A DNA stretch of 64,000 nt, taken from NCBI RefSeq assembly GCF_029581275.1, contig NZ_CP120742.1, positions 4,154,501 through 4,218,500 on the forward strand. Direction: 5' to 3'. The notes beneath the pieces were generated by a model that saw only the letters and a list, made by a program, of their open reading frames with translations, was not told the origin of the DNA and did not search any database. Of the stretch, positions 56,334-64,000 are shown in pieces (the first letter of the stretch is position 1; the number at the start of each line of letters is the position of its first letter). The stretch is from Micromonospora sp. WMMD1155 (GTDB lineage: Bacteria; Actinomycetota; Actinomycetes; Mycobacteriales; Micromonosporaceae). The position numbers were made by a program, and so were the translations under genes.

Positions 56334-56870
56334 ATGGGACTGTTCAGCCGCAAGCCGAAACTGCCACCGGCCGACCGGCCTCCGCTGACCGCCGACGAAC
56401 GGGTGCTGGCCTGGGCGGCGGTCGGCAACGGCGAGGGCGACGGCGTGGCGGTCGCCACCAACCTCGGGCTGTGGCTGCCCGGGCGGGGGCACCGGCTCGG
56501 TTGGCACGACATCCTCAAGGCCGTCTGGTCCGGCCGGGAGCTGACCGTCACCCCAGCCGAGACCGTCCTCGACCGCGACGGCTACACGGTGGTCGCCGAC
56601 GGCCCGGCCGAGACGTACTTCCTCCTCGACCCGCGGGAGCTGCCCCACCAGGTGCGGGCGCGGGTGACCCGCTCGGTCGCGTACACCCAGCACCAGCCGG
56701 TGCCCGGCGGCGCGGCGCGGGTCGCGGCCCGCCGCACGGCCGGGGCCGACGGTCTGACCTGGACGGTCCGACTCGACCCCGGCACACCGGCGGACGACGA
56801 GGCCGTGCTCGCCGAGACCGACCGTCTGGTCGGTGTGGCCCGCGCCGCCACCGCGCCCGCCGACCTCTGA
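56334..56870 (+). CDS. Conserved-type hypothetical protein after dnaG
   Basis: This 178-residue protein begins directly after the dnaG stop (TAG then ATG), so it is translationally coupled. It has a compact predicted beta-rich fold (GVAVATNLGLWLPGRGHRLGWHDILKAVWSGRELTVTPAE). I recall similar small proteins after dnaG in actinobacteria but no named function. Confidence 0.82.
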   Translation: MGLFSRKPKLPPADRPPLTADERVLAWAAVGNGEGDGVAVATNLGLWLPGRGHRLGWHDILKAVWSGRELTVTPAETVLDRDGYTVVADGPAETYFLLDPRELPHQVRARVTRSVAYTQHQPVPGGAARVAARRTAGADGLTWTVRLDPGTPADDEAVLAETDRLVGVARAATAPADL

Positions 56871-56879
56871 CCCGTCGGG

Positions 56880-57887
56880 TCAGTTCGCGCCGAGGTCCGT
56901 CAACGCCTTGTCGGCGCCCCGGTGCAGCGGCACCGGCAGGGTCCTGCGGGCCCTCTCCAGCGAGATCCCCTTGGCCGCCGGGTTGGCCTGGGCCAGGGCG
57001 TCGCGCTTGTCGAACACCGTCCGCGTGATCGCGCAGGCGACGTTGGCGTCCAGGTCCTTGCGGACCAACAACACATTGGGTACGACGATCGTCGGGGTGT
57101 CGGCCGCCGTCTGGTACGCGTCCCGGCCGATCGTGCCCTCCTGGTAGCCGGGGCTCAGCGCGGCCATCTTCGGCAGCAGCGGCGCGAGGTCGACGAACCT
57201 CACCGTGTCGCCGGCCGTGGTGAACAGGTCGGTGAGGCCCCCGGTGGGCAGACCACCGGACCAGAAGAACCCGTCGACGCTTCCGTCCTTGATCCCCTCG
57301 ACCGTCTTGGTCAGGTCCAGGCGCTGCGCCCGGATGTCCTTCGCCGGGTCGAGACCGGCGGCCTCCAACAGCCGGTTCGCGATCACCTCGGTGCCGGACT
57401 TCGGTGAGCCGGTGGAGATGCGCTTGCCGCGCATGTCGGCCACCGAGGTGATCCCGGAGTCGTTGCGGACCACCACCTGCGTGTAGTTGTCGTAGATGCG
57501 GGCCAGTGCCTGCACCGGCTGCGGCGAGGTGAAGCTGCCCTTGCCCTCGACCGCGTTCACGGCCGTGTCGAACAGCGAGAACGCCACGTCGTACTGGCCG
57601 GCGACGAGCTGTTCGACGTTCTGCACCGAGGCGCCGGTCTCGGCGGCGGTGCCGGTGAGCTTGCCGCCGGTCGCCCCGGACAACTGCCCGGCCAGGGCGT
57701 TGCCGACCACGTAGTAGACGCCCGTCGCGTTGCCGGTGGCGATGCCGACGCGGGTCTCCTTGGTCACCTCGCAGGTGACCTCGCTGGCCGTGTCGTCGGT
57801 GGCCGCACCGCCCTGCTGACCTCCGCAACCCGCGACGAGGGCGAGCACGCTCAGGCCCGCGGCGAGCCGTACGTCGATTCGTCTCAC
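56880..57887 (-). CDS. TAXI family TRAP transporter solute-binding lipoprotein
   Basis: This 335-residue lipoprotein has a lipobox (LVAGC) and the TAXI pattern: RVGIATGNATGVYYVVGNALAGQL, AQYDVAFSLFDTAVNAVEG-like ligand loop and GKRISTGSPKSGTEV. It captures a solute, often a C4-dicarboxylate, glutamate or similar acid, outside the membrane. GTG 57887 is used because GGAGGAG precedes it; the start overlaps the permease stop by 4 bp. It is the second gene of the transporter operon. Confidence 0.9.
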   Translation of the reverse strand: MRRIDVRLAAGLSVLALVAGCGGQQGGAATDDTASEVTCEVTKETRVGIATGNATGVYYVVGNALAGQLSGATGGKLTGTAAETGASVQNVEQLVAGQYDVAFSLFDTAVNAVEGKGSFTSPQPVQALARIYDNYTQVVVRNDSGITSVADMRGKRISTGSPKSGTEVIANRLLEAAGLDPAKDIRAQRLDLTKTVEGIKDGSVDGFFWSGGLPTGGLTDLFTTAGDTVRFVDLAPLLPKMAALSPGYQEGTIGRDAYQTAADTPTIVVPNVLLVRKDLDANVACAITRTVFDKRDALAQANPAAKGISLERARRTLPVPLHRGADKALTDLGAN

Positions 57888-60466
57888 AGTTTCTCCTCCA
57901 CAGGATCGGACGGTTGTCGGTCGGCGGATCGGCGTCGCAGGAACACACCGGCCGCCGCGACGGCGGCCAATACCGTGCCGACGGTGACCGGCACGGGTTC
58001 GAGCCAGAGCAGGGTGACCCCGGCGAGCGCGCCCAGCACCCGCTCCGGGGCGCCGGCCGGGCCCACGCCGGGCAGCCACCCACCGGCGGCGACGGCGAGC
58101 ACCGCCACACTGAGCGCGGTGACCACGGCGGCGAACGCGATGCGCCGGACCCCGCCGACGCCGAGCAACCCCAGCCCGGCCGGCGTGATGACGAACGCGA
58201 TCGGGGTCAGGTACGCGGGCAGCGCGTACCGCAGGGTCTGCCACATGGTCGGCACCAGACGGCCGCCGGTGACCGCGGCGGCGGCCACCGCGGCGAGCGC
58301 GGTCGGCGGCGACACCTCGGACAGGACCGCGAAGTAGAAGACGAACATCGCCGCGGCGGGCGCTGTCACACCCAGGTCGAGCAGGGCCGGGCCGACGATC
58401 ACCCAACCGATCACGAACGAGGCGGTGACCGGCACGGCCAGGCCGAGCAGGCTGAGCGCGACGGCGGCGAGCAGCGCGGTGAGCACCAGGACCAGTGTCG
58501 GGTCCGAGGTGACCGCCTCCGCCCCGCCGATCAACAGCGCCGCCGCCTGCGGCCCGAGACCGGTCTTCGTGGTGGTCGCCGTGATGATTCCGGCGGCGGC
58601 GCAGACGGCCGTCACCGCGAGCACGCCGCGTACCCCGGTGACGAGCGCGGTCACCAGCCGGGCCGGGGTGAGCCGGTGCGCACGGTCTTGCGTGGAGGTG
58701 TTCGTCTGGCCTTGCGCGGCGGTGTTCGTCCGGTCTTGTGCGGGGGTGTTCGTCTGGCCTCGTGCGGGGGTGTTCGTCTGGCCTCGCGCGGGCGCCAGGA
58801 ACGACAGCGCGACGGCCAGGATGGTGGCGAAGACGACGGCCCTCGTCGCGGACATGCCGACCGCGAGGAAGACGATGATGGCGATCAGCGAGGCGAAGTG
58901 GTAGCCGAAGCGGGCCAGCAGACGCCAGGGCGAGCCGACGTCGATGACGACGGGGCGTACGCCGGACCGGCGCGCGTCGATCTCCACCGAGAGCAGGATG
59001 CCGAGGTAGTAGAGTCCCGTCGGGACCGTCGCCCAGCCCAGCACCTGCAGGTACGAGACGCCCAGGTACTCGGCGATGATGAACGCCGCAGCACCCAGGG
59101 TGGGCGGGGAGAGGATCGCGCCCACCCCGGCCGCCGCCAACATGCCACCGGCCCGTTCCGGGGGATAGCCCGCGCGACGTAGCAGCGGCCAGGTGACCGC
59201 GCCGATGCTGACCGTCGTCGCCGCCCCGGAGCCGGAGACGGTGCCGAGCAGGAAACCGGAGGCCACCGCCGTCCGCCCGGCGGCGGTACGCGAGCGGCGG
59301 AACGCGGCGGCCGACAACTCGACGAAGAACCGCCCGGCCCCGGACAGCTCCAGCACCGCGCCGTAGATGGTGAACAGCACGATGTACGAGGCGGCCACGT
59401 CCAGGGGAGTGCCGTAGAAACCGCTGTCGGAGTTGTAGAACGCGTCCACCAGTTGGCTGAAGTCGAGGCCGGCGTGCGCGACCGGCCAGGACTGCGGCAG
59501 CAGCCCACCGTAGTAGCCGTAACCGAGGAACAGCAGGCACACCGCCGGCAGGATCCACCCGGTGGTGCGCCGGCACGCCTCCAGCAGCAGGAGCAGCAGG
59601 ACGGTGCCCAGCACCAGGTCCATCGGCGCCAGCAGGCCCTGCCGGTCGAGGAAGGCGTTGTAGCCGCCGCCACCCGTACCGATCGTCATCGGCAGGACGG
59701 GGTACAGGCAGGCTGCCGCGGCCAGCACGACCAGCACCCAGTCGGCGACGGTGGGCCGCGCCCGGGTGCTTTCGCTATCGCGGTCGGCGTTGTCGCGGTC
59801 GGTGCTGTCACGCCGCCGCCGGGCGCGGAGCCGGGCCGGCAGCCGCAGGTCGGCCGGGTAGGCGAGAAAGACAAGAGGGAGTACGCCGGCCAGGAAGATG
59901 ATCAAGTAGTACTTGCTGCCCTGCGACAGTGGGCGGAACACCTGCCAGAGAGCCAGTGCGCCGACCGCCAGCGACACCCCGGTGAGGAGCAGACCCGCCG
60001 GCCCGGTCAACACCCGGCCCGGCTTCTCGTCCTCGAACTGGGCGGCGAGGTCCCGGGTGGCCTGTTCGGCGACGGAGCCGCCGTCGGCGGAACGAGTCCG
60101 GTCGGCTGTGCTCAGGTGGACCGTACTCGGGTGTGGTCCGGTCGAGTCGTTGCCGATCGGGTCGGGCCTGGAGGTGTCGTTGCCGGTCGGGTCGGCCCTG
60201 GGTGTGTCGTTGCCGGTTGGGGCGGGCTTGGACGCCTCGTCGCCGGTCGGGTCGGGCCTGGAGGTGTCGTTCTCGCTGTGGTCCGGCTCGGTCGGGTCGG
60301 TGGCTGGTTGGGTCGGGTGGACGCCGTCGGGCTCGGCCGTCGGACGTGGCCGAGGTGCCGCACGGTCGGCGCTCGCCGTGGGCCCGCCAGTGGGAGAGTT
60401 GGCTGGTCGAGCAGGGGACGACGATCCATCGGGCGTACTGATGGGCGACACGAAGGGACGATACAC
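57884..60466 (-). CDS. TRAP transporter permease, fused small and large subunits, with repeats
   Basis: This ~860-residue membrane protein joins the DctQ-like and DctM-like parts of a TRAP transporter, as usual for TAXI systems. Membrane segments begin at PAGLLLTGVSLAVGALALW. The first ~130 residues are a disordered extension containing about four 10-residue repeats (NDTSRPDPTG type). A second array of 8-residue units (ARGQTNTP/AQDRTNTA) sits in a loop of the DctM part (58687-58793). GTG 60466 is the likely start; GTG 60451 is possible. Substrate is unknown. Confidence 0.85.
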   Translation of the reverse strand: MYRPFVSPISTPDGSSSPARPANSPTGGPTASADRAAPRPRPTAEPDGVHPTQPATDPTEPDHSENDTSRPDPTGDEASKPAPTGNDTPRADPTGNDTSRPDPIGNDSTGPHPSTVHLSTADRTRSADGGSVAEQATRDLAAQFEDEKPGRVLTGPAGLLLTGVSLAVGALALWQVFRPLSQGSKYYLIIFLAGVLPLVFLAYPADLRLPARLRARRRRDSTDRDNADRDSESTRARPTVADWVLVVLAAAACLYPVLPMTIGTGGGGYNAFLDRQGLLAPMDLVLGTVLLLLLLEACRRTTGWILPAVCLLFLGYGYYGGLLPQSWPVAHAGLDFSQLVDAFYNSDSGFYGTPLDVAASYIVLFTIYGAVLELSGAGRFFVELSAAAFRRSRTAAGRTAVASGFLLGTVSGSGAATTVSIGAVTWPLLRRAGYPPERAGGMLAAAGVGAILSPPTLGAAAFIIAEYLGVSYLQVLGWATVPTGLYYLGILLSVEIDARRSGVRPVVIDVGSPWRLLARFGYHFASLIAIIVFLAVGMSATRAVVFATILAVALSFLAPARGQTNTPARGQTNTPAQDRTNTAAQGQTNTSTQDRAHRLTPARLVTALVTGVRGVLAVTAVCAAAGIITATTTKTGLGPQAAALLIGGAEAVTSDPTLVLVLTALLAAVALSLLGLAVPVTASFVIGWVIVGPALLDLGVTAPAAAMFVFYFAVLSEVSPPTALAAVAAAAVTGGRLVPTMWQTLRYALPAYLTPIAFVITPAGLGLLGVGGVRRIAFAAVVTALSVAVLAVAAGGWLPGVGPAGAPERVLGALAGVTLLWLEPVPVTVGTVLAAVAAAGVFLRRRSADRQPSDPVEEKL
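58687..58793 (-). repeat. 24-bp tandem repeat within the TRAP permease
   Basis: About four copies of a 24-base unit encoding 8 residues (variants of ARGQTNTP, AQDRTNTA, AQGQTNTS). The reading frame is kept, so the loop grows by 8 residues per unit. Confidence 0.85.
60155..60285 (-). repeat. 30-bp tandem repeat within the TRAP permease N-terminus
   Basis: About four copies of a 30-base unit encoding 10 residues (NDTSRPDPTG, DEASKPAPTG, NDTPRADPTG, NDTSRPDPIG). It lies before the first membrane segment. Confidence 0.8.
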
Positions 60467-60718
60467 GTCGATCGGTCGGTGGGTGGGGCATTGATCGGCG
60501 TTTCGGCCGCGCGGTCCGCCGAGGGCGGTGCGGCGGTGGTGGTGGTGCTGGCCGGCGCGTTGACGACGATGTCGCCGGTGGGACGACTTGGGCGGCGGTT
60601 GTGCGGGTGCGGCGGTTGTGCGGGTGGGGCGGGGTGCGGCGGCGGTGGTGCGCGGTCGGTTGGTCGTGGGCGGATATTTGCGTGGAGGGCTGTCGGACCC
60701 GGCGGTTAGGGTCGGGCG

Positions 60719-61651
60719 GTGACTTCGAGGCGACCACTGATTCAGGCTCGTGGGCTGGTGAAGCGGTTCGGTGACTTCACCGCGGTGGACGGCATCGACG
60801 TCGAGGTGCTCTCGGGTGAGGCGTTCGGTTTCCTCGGGCCCAACGGCGCCGGCAAGTCCTCCACCATGCGGATGGTCGGCTGCGTCTCGCCGCCCACGGC
60901 CGGTGAGCTGCGCATCCTCGGCCTCGATCCGGTGGCTGACGGCCCGGCGATCCGGGCGCGTCTCGGTGTGTGCCCACAGTTGGACAATCTCGATCCGGAG
61001 CTGACCGTCCGGGAGAACCTGACCGTCTACGCCCGCTACTTCGGCATCTCCCGCCGGGCCGCCCGGGAGCGGGCGGCTGAGCTGCTCGACTTCGTCCAGC
61101 TCACCGAGCGGGCCGACAGCAAGGTCGAGCCGTTGTCCGGCGGGATGAAGCGGCGGCTGACCATCGCTCGTGCCCTGGTCAACGACCCGGAGATCGTGCT
61201 GCTGGACGAGCCGACCACCGGGCTCGACCCGCAGGCGCGGCATTTGGTGTGGGAGCGGCTGTTCCGGCTCAAGCAGCAGGGCGTGACGCTGGTGCTGACG
61301 ACGCACTACATGGACGAGGCCGAGCAGCTCTGCGACCGGCTGGTGGTGATGGACGGCGGGCGCATCGTCGCCGAGGGCTCACCGCGCGCGCTGATCGAGC
61401 AGCACTCCACCCGTGAGGTGGTCGAGCTGCGTTTCGCCGCCGAGTCACAGGAGCCGTTCGCGGGCAAGCTCGCCGGGCTGGGGGAGCGGGTGGAGGTGCT
61501 GCCCGACCGCGTCCTGCTCTACGTGTCCCACGGCGACTCGGCGGTCGCCGAGGTCACCGCGTTGGGGCTCAATCCGGCCAACGTGCTGGTGCGGCGCAGC
61601 GGCCTGGAGGACGTCTTCCTGCACCTGACCGGTCGCACCCTGGTCGACTGA
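60719..61651 (+). CDS. ABC transporter ATP-binding protein, NodI/DrrA-like
   Basis: This 310-residue ATPase has Walker A GPNGAGKSS, signature LSGGMKRRL and Walker B VLLDEPTTGLDPQ. The C-terminal ~75 residues (TREVVELRFAAES ... GLEDVFLHLTGRTLVD) are of the NodI/DrrA export type. A permease of the matching ABC-2 family is not adjacent: the next gene is a different membrane protein. It may work with a permease elsewhere. GTG 60719 is divergent from the TRAP permease. Confidence 0.9.
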   Translation: MTSRRPLIQARGLVKRFGDFTAVDGIDVEVLSGEAFGFLGPNGAGKSSTMRMVGCVSPPTAGELRILGLDPVADGPAIRARLGVCPQLDNLDPELTVRENLTVYARYFGISRRAARERAAELLDFVQLTERADSKVEPLSGGMKRRLTIARALVNDPEIVLLDEPTTGLDPQARHLVWERLFRLKQQGVTLVLTTHYMDEAEQLCDRLVVMDGGRIVAEGSPRALIEQHSTREVVELRFAAESQEPFAGKLAGLGERVEVLPDRVLLYVSHGDSAVAEVTALGLNPANVLVRRSGLEDVFLHLTGRTLVD

Positions 61652-61758
61652 GCGTCCACAAGGGATTGAAGGCAGCTCAGCCGCACGTCCTCCGGCGTGT
61701 CACACCGCTGACCTGCCAACGATCACGCTCGACTGGAAACACGAGCCGCATTCCGACC

Positions 61759-62310
61759 ATGGGGGTTTTCTTGTCCGAACCGGTGATCGCCAACCGACGT
61801 CAGGCCGGGCTGACCGCTCTCTACCTGGGCGTCTTCGCGATGGTCTGGTTCAGTGTGCCGGCGGCCGAGCAACCGCTGCGGGCCCTGCTCGTGGTGGGCA
61901 GCATCGCCGCACTGCTCAGCGCCGTGCTGGGAGGTGTGCTGGCCGCCCGACTCCGCGGTGCAGGCAGCCCCCGGGACCGGGCAGCCGACCGCCCGTACCT
62001 GCTCATCGTCGTCACCGAGTTCGCCGCCGCCGGGCTGGGTGCCGCCGTGCTGGTCGCCGCCGGCTGGTCCGAGTACGTGCCGGTGCTGGTCTGCCTGGTG
62101 GTCGGCCTGCACTTCTTCCCGCTCGCCCCGCTCCTGCGGGATCCGCTGCTTCGTCCGCTCGGCGTCGCGCTGTGCCTGGTCGCGGCGGCGGGGCTCGTCA
62201 CCGGCCTCGCCTCGGCGGTCTCCGCGGGTCTGGTGGTCGGCGTCGGCGCGGGACTGCTGCTGCTCGGCTACGCAGTGCAGGCGCTGGTCCGCGCGTACCG
62301 ACCGGCCTGA
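61759..62310 (+). CDS. Six-helix membrane protein of unknown function
   Basis: About 183 residues with six hydrophobic segments (LTALYLGVFAMVWFSVP; LRALLVVGSIAALLSAVLGGVLAA; LLIVVTEFAAAGLGAAVLVAAG; YVPVLVCLVVGLHFFPLAPLL; LGVALCLVAAAGLVTGLASAV; LVVGVGAGLLLLGYAVQALV). It is too small and too different to be an ABC-2 permease. ATG 61759 is used; TTG 61771 has GGGGG nearby and is a good alternative. The gene is separated from the ATPase by 107 bp. Confidence 0.75.
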   Translation: MGVFLSEPVIANRRQAGLTALYLGVFAMVWFSVPAAEQPLRALLVVGSIAALLSAVLGGVLAARLRGAGSPRDRAADRPYLLIVVTEFAAAGLGAAVLVAAGWSEYVPVLVCLVVGLHFFPLAPLLRDPLLRPLGVALCLVAAAGLVTGLASAVSAGLVVGVGAGLLLLGYAVQALVRAYRPA

Positions 62311-62331
62311 GCGAACGCCGACGAGCACCGC

Positions 62332-62559
62332 TCAACGGGCTCTGGCCCAGGTGACGAATCTGTCGGTCAGCGGATCGTGTCCAGGCAGATCCCCGGCCGC
62401 TTCGTCCAGCAACGCGGCGAGGTAGATGAGCAGTCCGGTGCGGTTGTCGCGATACTCACCGAGTAACGACAGGCGGGCGGGCGAGCACGGCCACGCGGCA
62501 CCGCAGACCCGGCACCGCCAGGACGGGCGTGCCGCCACGTGCGGGCGGTAGCGGGGCAT
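62332..62559 (-). CDS. Small CxxC zinc-ribbon-like protein next to an XRE/DUF397 pair
   Basis: This 75-residue protein has a zinc-ribbon-like CRVCGAAWPC and the tail ARLSLLGEYRDNRTGLLIYLAALLDEAAGDL. I recall such proteins beside XRE-DUF397 genes in Micromonospora, sometimes misnamed flavin reductase. Function is unknown. It converges with the preceding membrane protein gene and points away from the XRE gene. Confidence 0.78.
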   Translation of the reverse strand: MPRYRPHVAARPSWRCRVCGAAWPCSPARLSLLGEYRDNRTGLLIYLAALLDEAAGDLPGHDPLTDRFVTWARAR

Positions 62560-62809
62560 CAGTGCCCGCCACCGTCATGAGCCGACCAGGTGAGTCGCAC
62601 GAAGGAACCTCCATCGGTGGGTGGAAGCGCCCCGGACCGGGGGTCCCGGGGCGCTCCCGGCCTGGTTCCGCCCGCCGTCCGATCCCGTGAGCGGTTCCGC
62701 TGGGTGACAGTCTGGTGATCCCGCGACTACGGTGGGAGGTTCCGCATGTCGACGGCCAGCGCGTACGTCGGGCGGTCCGGCACGGTACGAAGATGTACGG
62801 AGGTTGTCC

Positions 62810-63613
62810 GTGGAGAGTTCGTCCATGCTGGAGCACTTCGCGGAGGAACTGCGGCTGGCCCGAGCCTCCAGCGGCATGTCACAGGCAGGGCTCGCCGACG
62901 CGCTGAGCTACTCGGGTGCGCTGGTCGCCAAGGTGGAGACGTCCGAGCGTCGACCGAGTCTGGACTTCGCGCGACGGTGTGACGCCGTGTTCCAGGCCGA
63001 CGGACGGTTCGAGCGCATCCAACGGCGGATCAGCCGGGAGACCGTCGTACCGTGGTTCCGCGACTGGGCCGGCATCGAACAGGAAACCACCGCCCTGCGC
63101 TCGTTCGAGCCGCTTTGTGTGCCAGGTTTGTTGCAGACCGAGGGCTACGCGCGCGCCCTACTGACCGGCGGCGGGCTGTTCGCGCCGGACGAGATCGAGC
63201 AACAGGTGACGACCAGGCTTGACCGGCAGGCGCTGCTCGCCCGTGACCGACCACCGCTGCTTACGGCCGTGATCGACGAGCACGTGCTGCGCCGAACCGT
63301 CGGCGGGCCGGAAGTCATGCGCGAGCAGATCCAGCACCTCGTGAAACTTGGCTCGACGATCCCCCGGGTCCGAATCCAGGTAGTGCCGACCTCCGCTGGT
63401 GCTTACGCTGGGCTCGGAGGGCCCTTCGTGATCGCTAGCTCGGCGCAGGGAGAGGACCTTGTCTACCTCGCTGGCCAGCGTCATGGGCAGGTCATCGACC
63501 GATCCGATTACGTGCGTCAGATGGTCGAGGTATGGGAGTCGATCCGGGGTGAGGCACTATCGCACGGGCAGTCCCTTGATCTCATGGCGGAAGTGGCGGA
63601 GACATGGATTTGA
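62810..63613 (+). CDS. XRE family regulator with DUF5753 domain
   Basis: This 267-residue regulator has an N-terminal helix-turn-helix (FAEELRLARASSGMSQAGLADALSYSGALVAKVETSERRP) and a C-terminal DUF5753 domain (WAGIEQETTALRSFEPLCVPGLLQTEGYARALL). Such proteins, related to WhiJ of Streptomyces, work with a partner DUF397 protein in development or secondary-metabolism control. GTG 62810 has GGAGG six bases upstream. It overlaps the DUF397 gene by 10 bp. Confidence 0.93.
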   Translation: MESSSMLEHFAEELRLARASSGMSQAGLADALSYSGALVAKVETSERRPSLDFARRCDAVFQADGRFERIQRRISRETVVPWFRDWAGIEQETTALRSFEPLCVPGLLQTEGYARALLTGGGLFAPDEIEQQVTTRLDRQALLARDRPPLLTAVIDEHVLRRTVGGPEVMREQIQHLVKLGSTIPRVRIQVVPTSAGAYAGLGGPFVIASSAQGEDLVYLAGQRHGQVIDRSDYVRQMVEVWESIRGEALSHGQSLDLMAEVAETWI

Positions 63614-63798
63614 CCGGTGCCTGGTGGCGCAGGAGCACTCGTAGTGGCCCGGACGGCGGCAACTGCGTGGAGGTTGCCGACAATCTGTCCGGGCTGGTGG
63701 CCGTCCGGGATTCCAAGGACCCGGCCGGGCCGGTGCTCGTCTTCACGCCCGAGGCGTGGCGCACGTTCGTCGGGTCCGATCCCGTCCGCCGGGTGTGA
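63604..63798 (+). CDS. DUF397 domain protein
   Basis: This 64-residue protein has the DUF397 pattern WRRSTRSGPDGGNCVEVAD, VAVRDSKDPAGPVLVF and W. It is encoded in an overlap with the XRE gene and probably binds or modulates that regulator; in Streptomyces such pairs act like toxin-antitoxin or developmental switches. The stop overlaps the start of repeat copy d. Confidence 0.93.
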   Translation: MDLTGAWWRRSTRSGPDGGNCVEVADNLSGLVAVRDSKDPAGPVLVFTPEAWRTFVGSDPVRRV

Positions 63799-63875
63799 TC
63801 GACTCCAGGTCGGCGATATGGGGGTGTCCCGGGCGCGGCGATACCGCCTCATCGCCGATGTGGAGTGGATCGTCA
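63796..63875. repeat. TTGATC-type dispersed hairpin, copy d
   Basis: It starts at the stop codon of the DUF397 gene with TGATCGACTCCAGGTCGGCG and ends GTGGAGTGGATCGTCA. Arms ACTCCAGGTCGGCGAT and ATCGCCGATGTGGAGT pair imperfectly. It may terminate the XRE-DUF397 message. Confidence 0.78.
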
Positions 63876-64000
63876 CGACGACCCGCCGCGAGCAAGGTGT
63901 GGTGCCACCGAAGACCCGGCTGACGAGTGGGCGAGCCCGACGACTGCGCGTCGGTCCGCTGATCGACTCGGATTTCAGGAGAACGGGGCATCCGGCGGCG

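Noticed and set aside
60467..60718. Divergent region between the TRAP permease and the ABC ATPase
   Set aside because: Looked for an operator or small gene; only GC-rich low complexity was seen.
60467..61306. N-terminal extension of the TRAP permease frame to 1140 residues
   Set aside because: It would run antisense through the ABC ATPase gene; GTG 60466 is the first sensible start.
63876..64000. Possible gene start at the right edge (AGGAGAACGG near 63978)
   Set aside because: No start codon follows at proper spacing before the window ends.

Overview
High-GC actinomycete DNA. The gene content and order (hrcA-dnaJ-rsmE, phoH-ybeY-corC-era, recO-uppS, dnaG with dgt, XRE/DUF397 pairs, frequent GTG starts, ATGA/GTGA overlaps) fit a Micromonospora-like member of the Micromonosporaceae. 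The genus is inferred from memory of gene order and protein style, not from a search.

Region 1 (1-22.5 kb) is mostly housekeeping. It starts with a partial membrane protein, an SDR that lacks its catalytic residues, and a LiuC-like enoyl-CoA hydratase diverging from hemW. Next comes a heat-shock/RNA block (CIRCE-hrcA-dnaJ-rsmE), then polyphosphate kinase 2, a second SDR, HIT protein, a beta-lactamase-fold serine hydrolase, and the block phoH-ybeY-corC-cdd-like-era. An acyltransferase, a DUF4097 lipoprotein, recO-uppS, two small proteins, pirin and gnd follow.

Region 2 (22.5-40 kb) holds metabolism and metal or vitamin uptake. A TPP riboswitch precedes an ECF-type ykoEDC thiamine-precursor transporter. 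A five-gene zinc locus (znuA-znuC-znuB-smtB-zur, with a Zur-like box) carries two zinc sensors of opposite logic. Around them lie an epoxide-hydrolase-like enzyme, a SIS protein, a long acyl-CoA dehydrogenase, small membrane proteins, glyS and dusB.

Region 3 (40-46 kb) is repeat-rich and mobile. A G-rich minisatellite is enclosed by 23-bp inverted repeats. A hairpin element leads into a GGGGCGC array, and a complete IS21-family element sits inside that array with a 5-bp target duplication. A secreted C39 peptidase and a GH20 hexosaminidase follow.

Region 4 (46-64 kb) contains ppdK, a roadblock protein, dgt, an iron-box-controlled siderophore-interacting protein, a PIN/Phd toxin-antitoxin pair next to a decayed copy of the siderophore gene end, ltrA, dnaG, a TAXI-TRAP transporter with in-frame repeat insertions, an orphan NodI-type ABC ATPase, and an XRE-DUF397 module.

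The main unexplained signal is non-coding. There are at least two families of dispersed intergenic hairpins (TTGATC-type, four copies; GATGTAGTGG/GGGATGTTG-type, three copies) and repeated in-frame or intergenic minisatellites. I found no CRISPR array, rRNA or tRNA gene, and no biosynthetic gene cluster.
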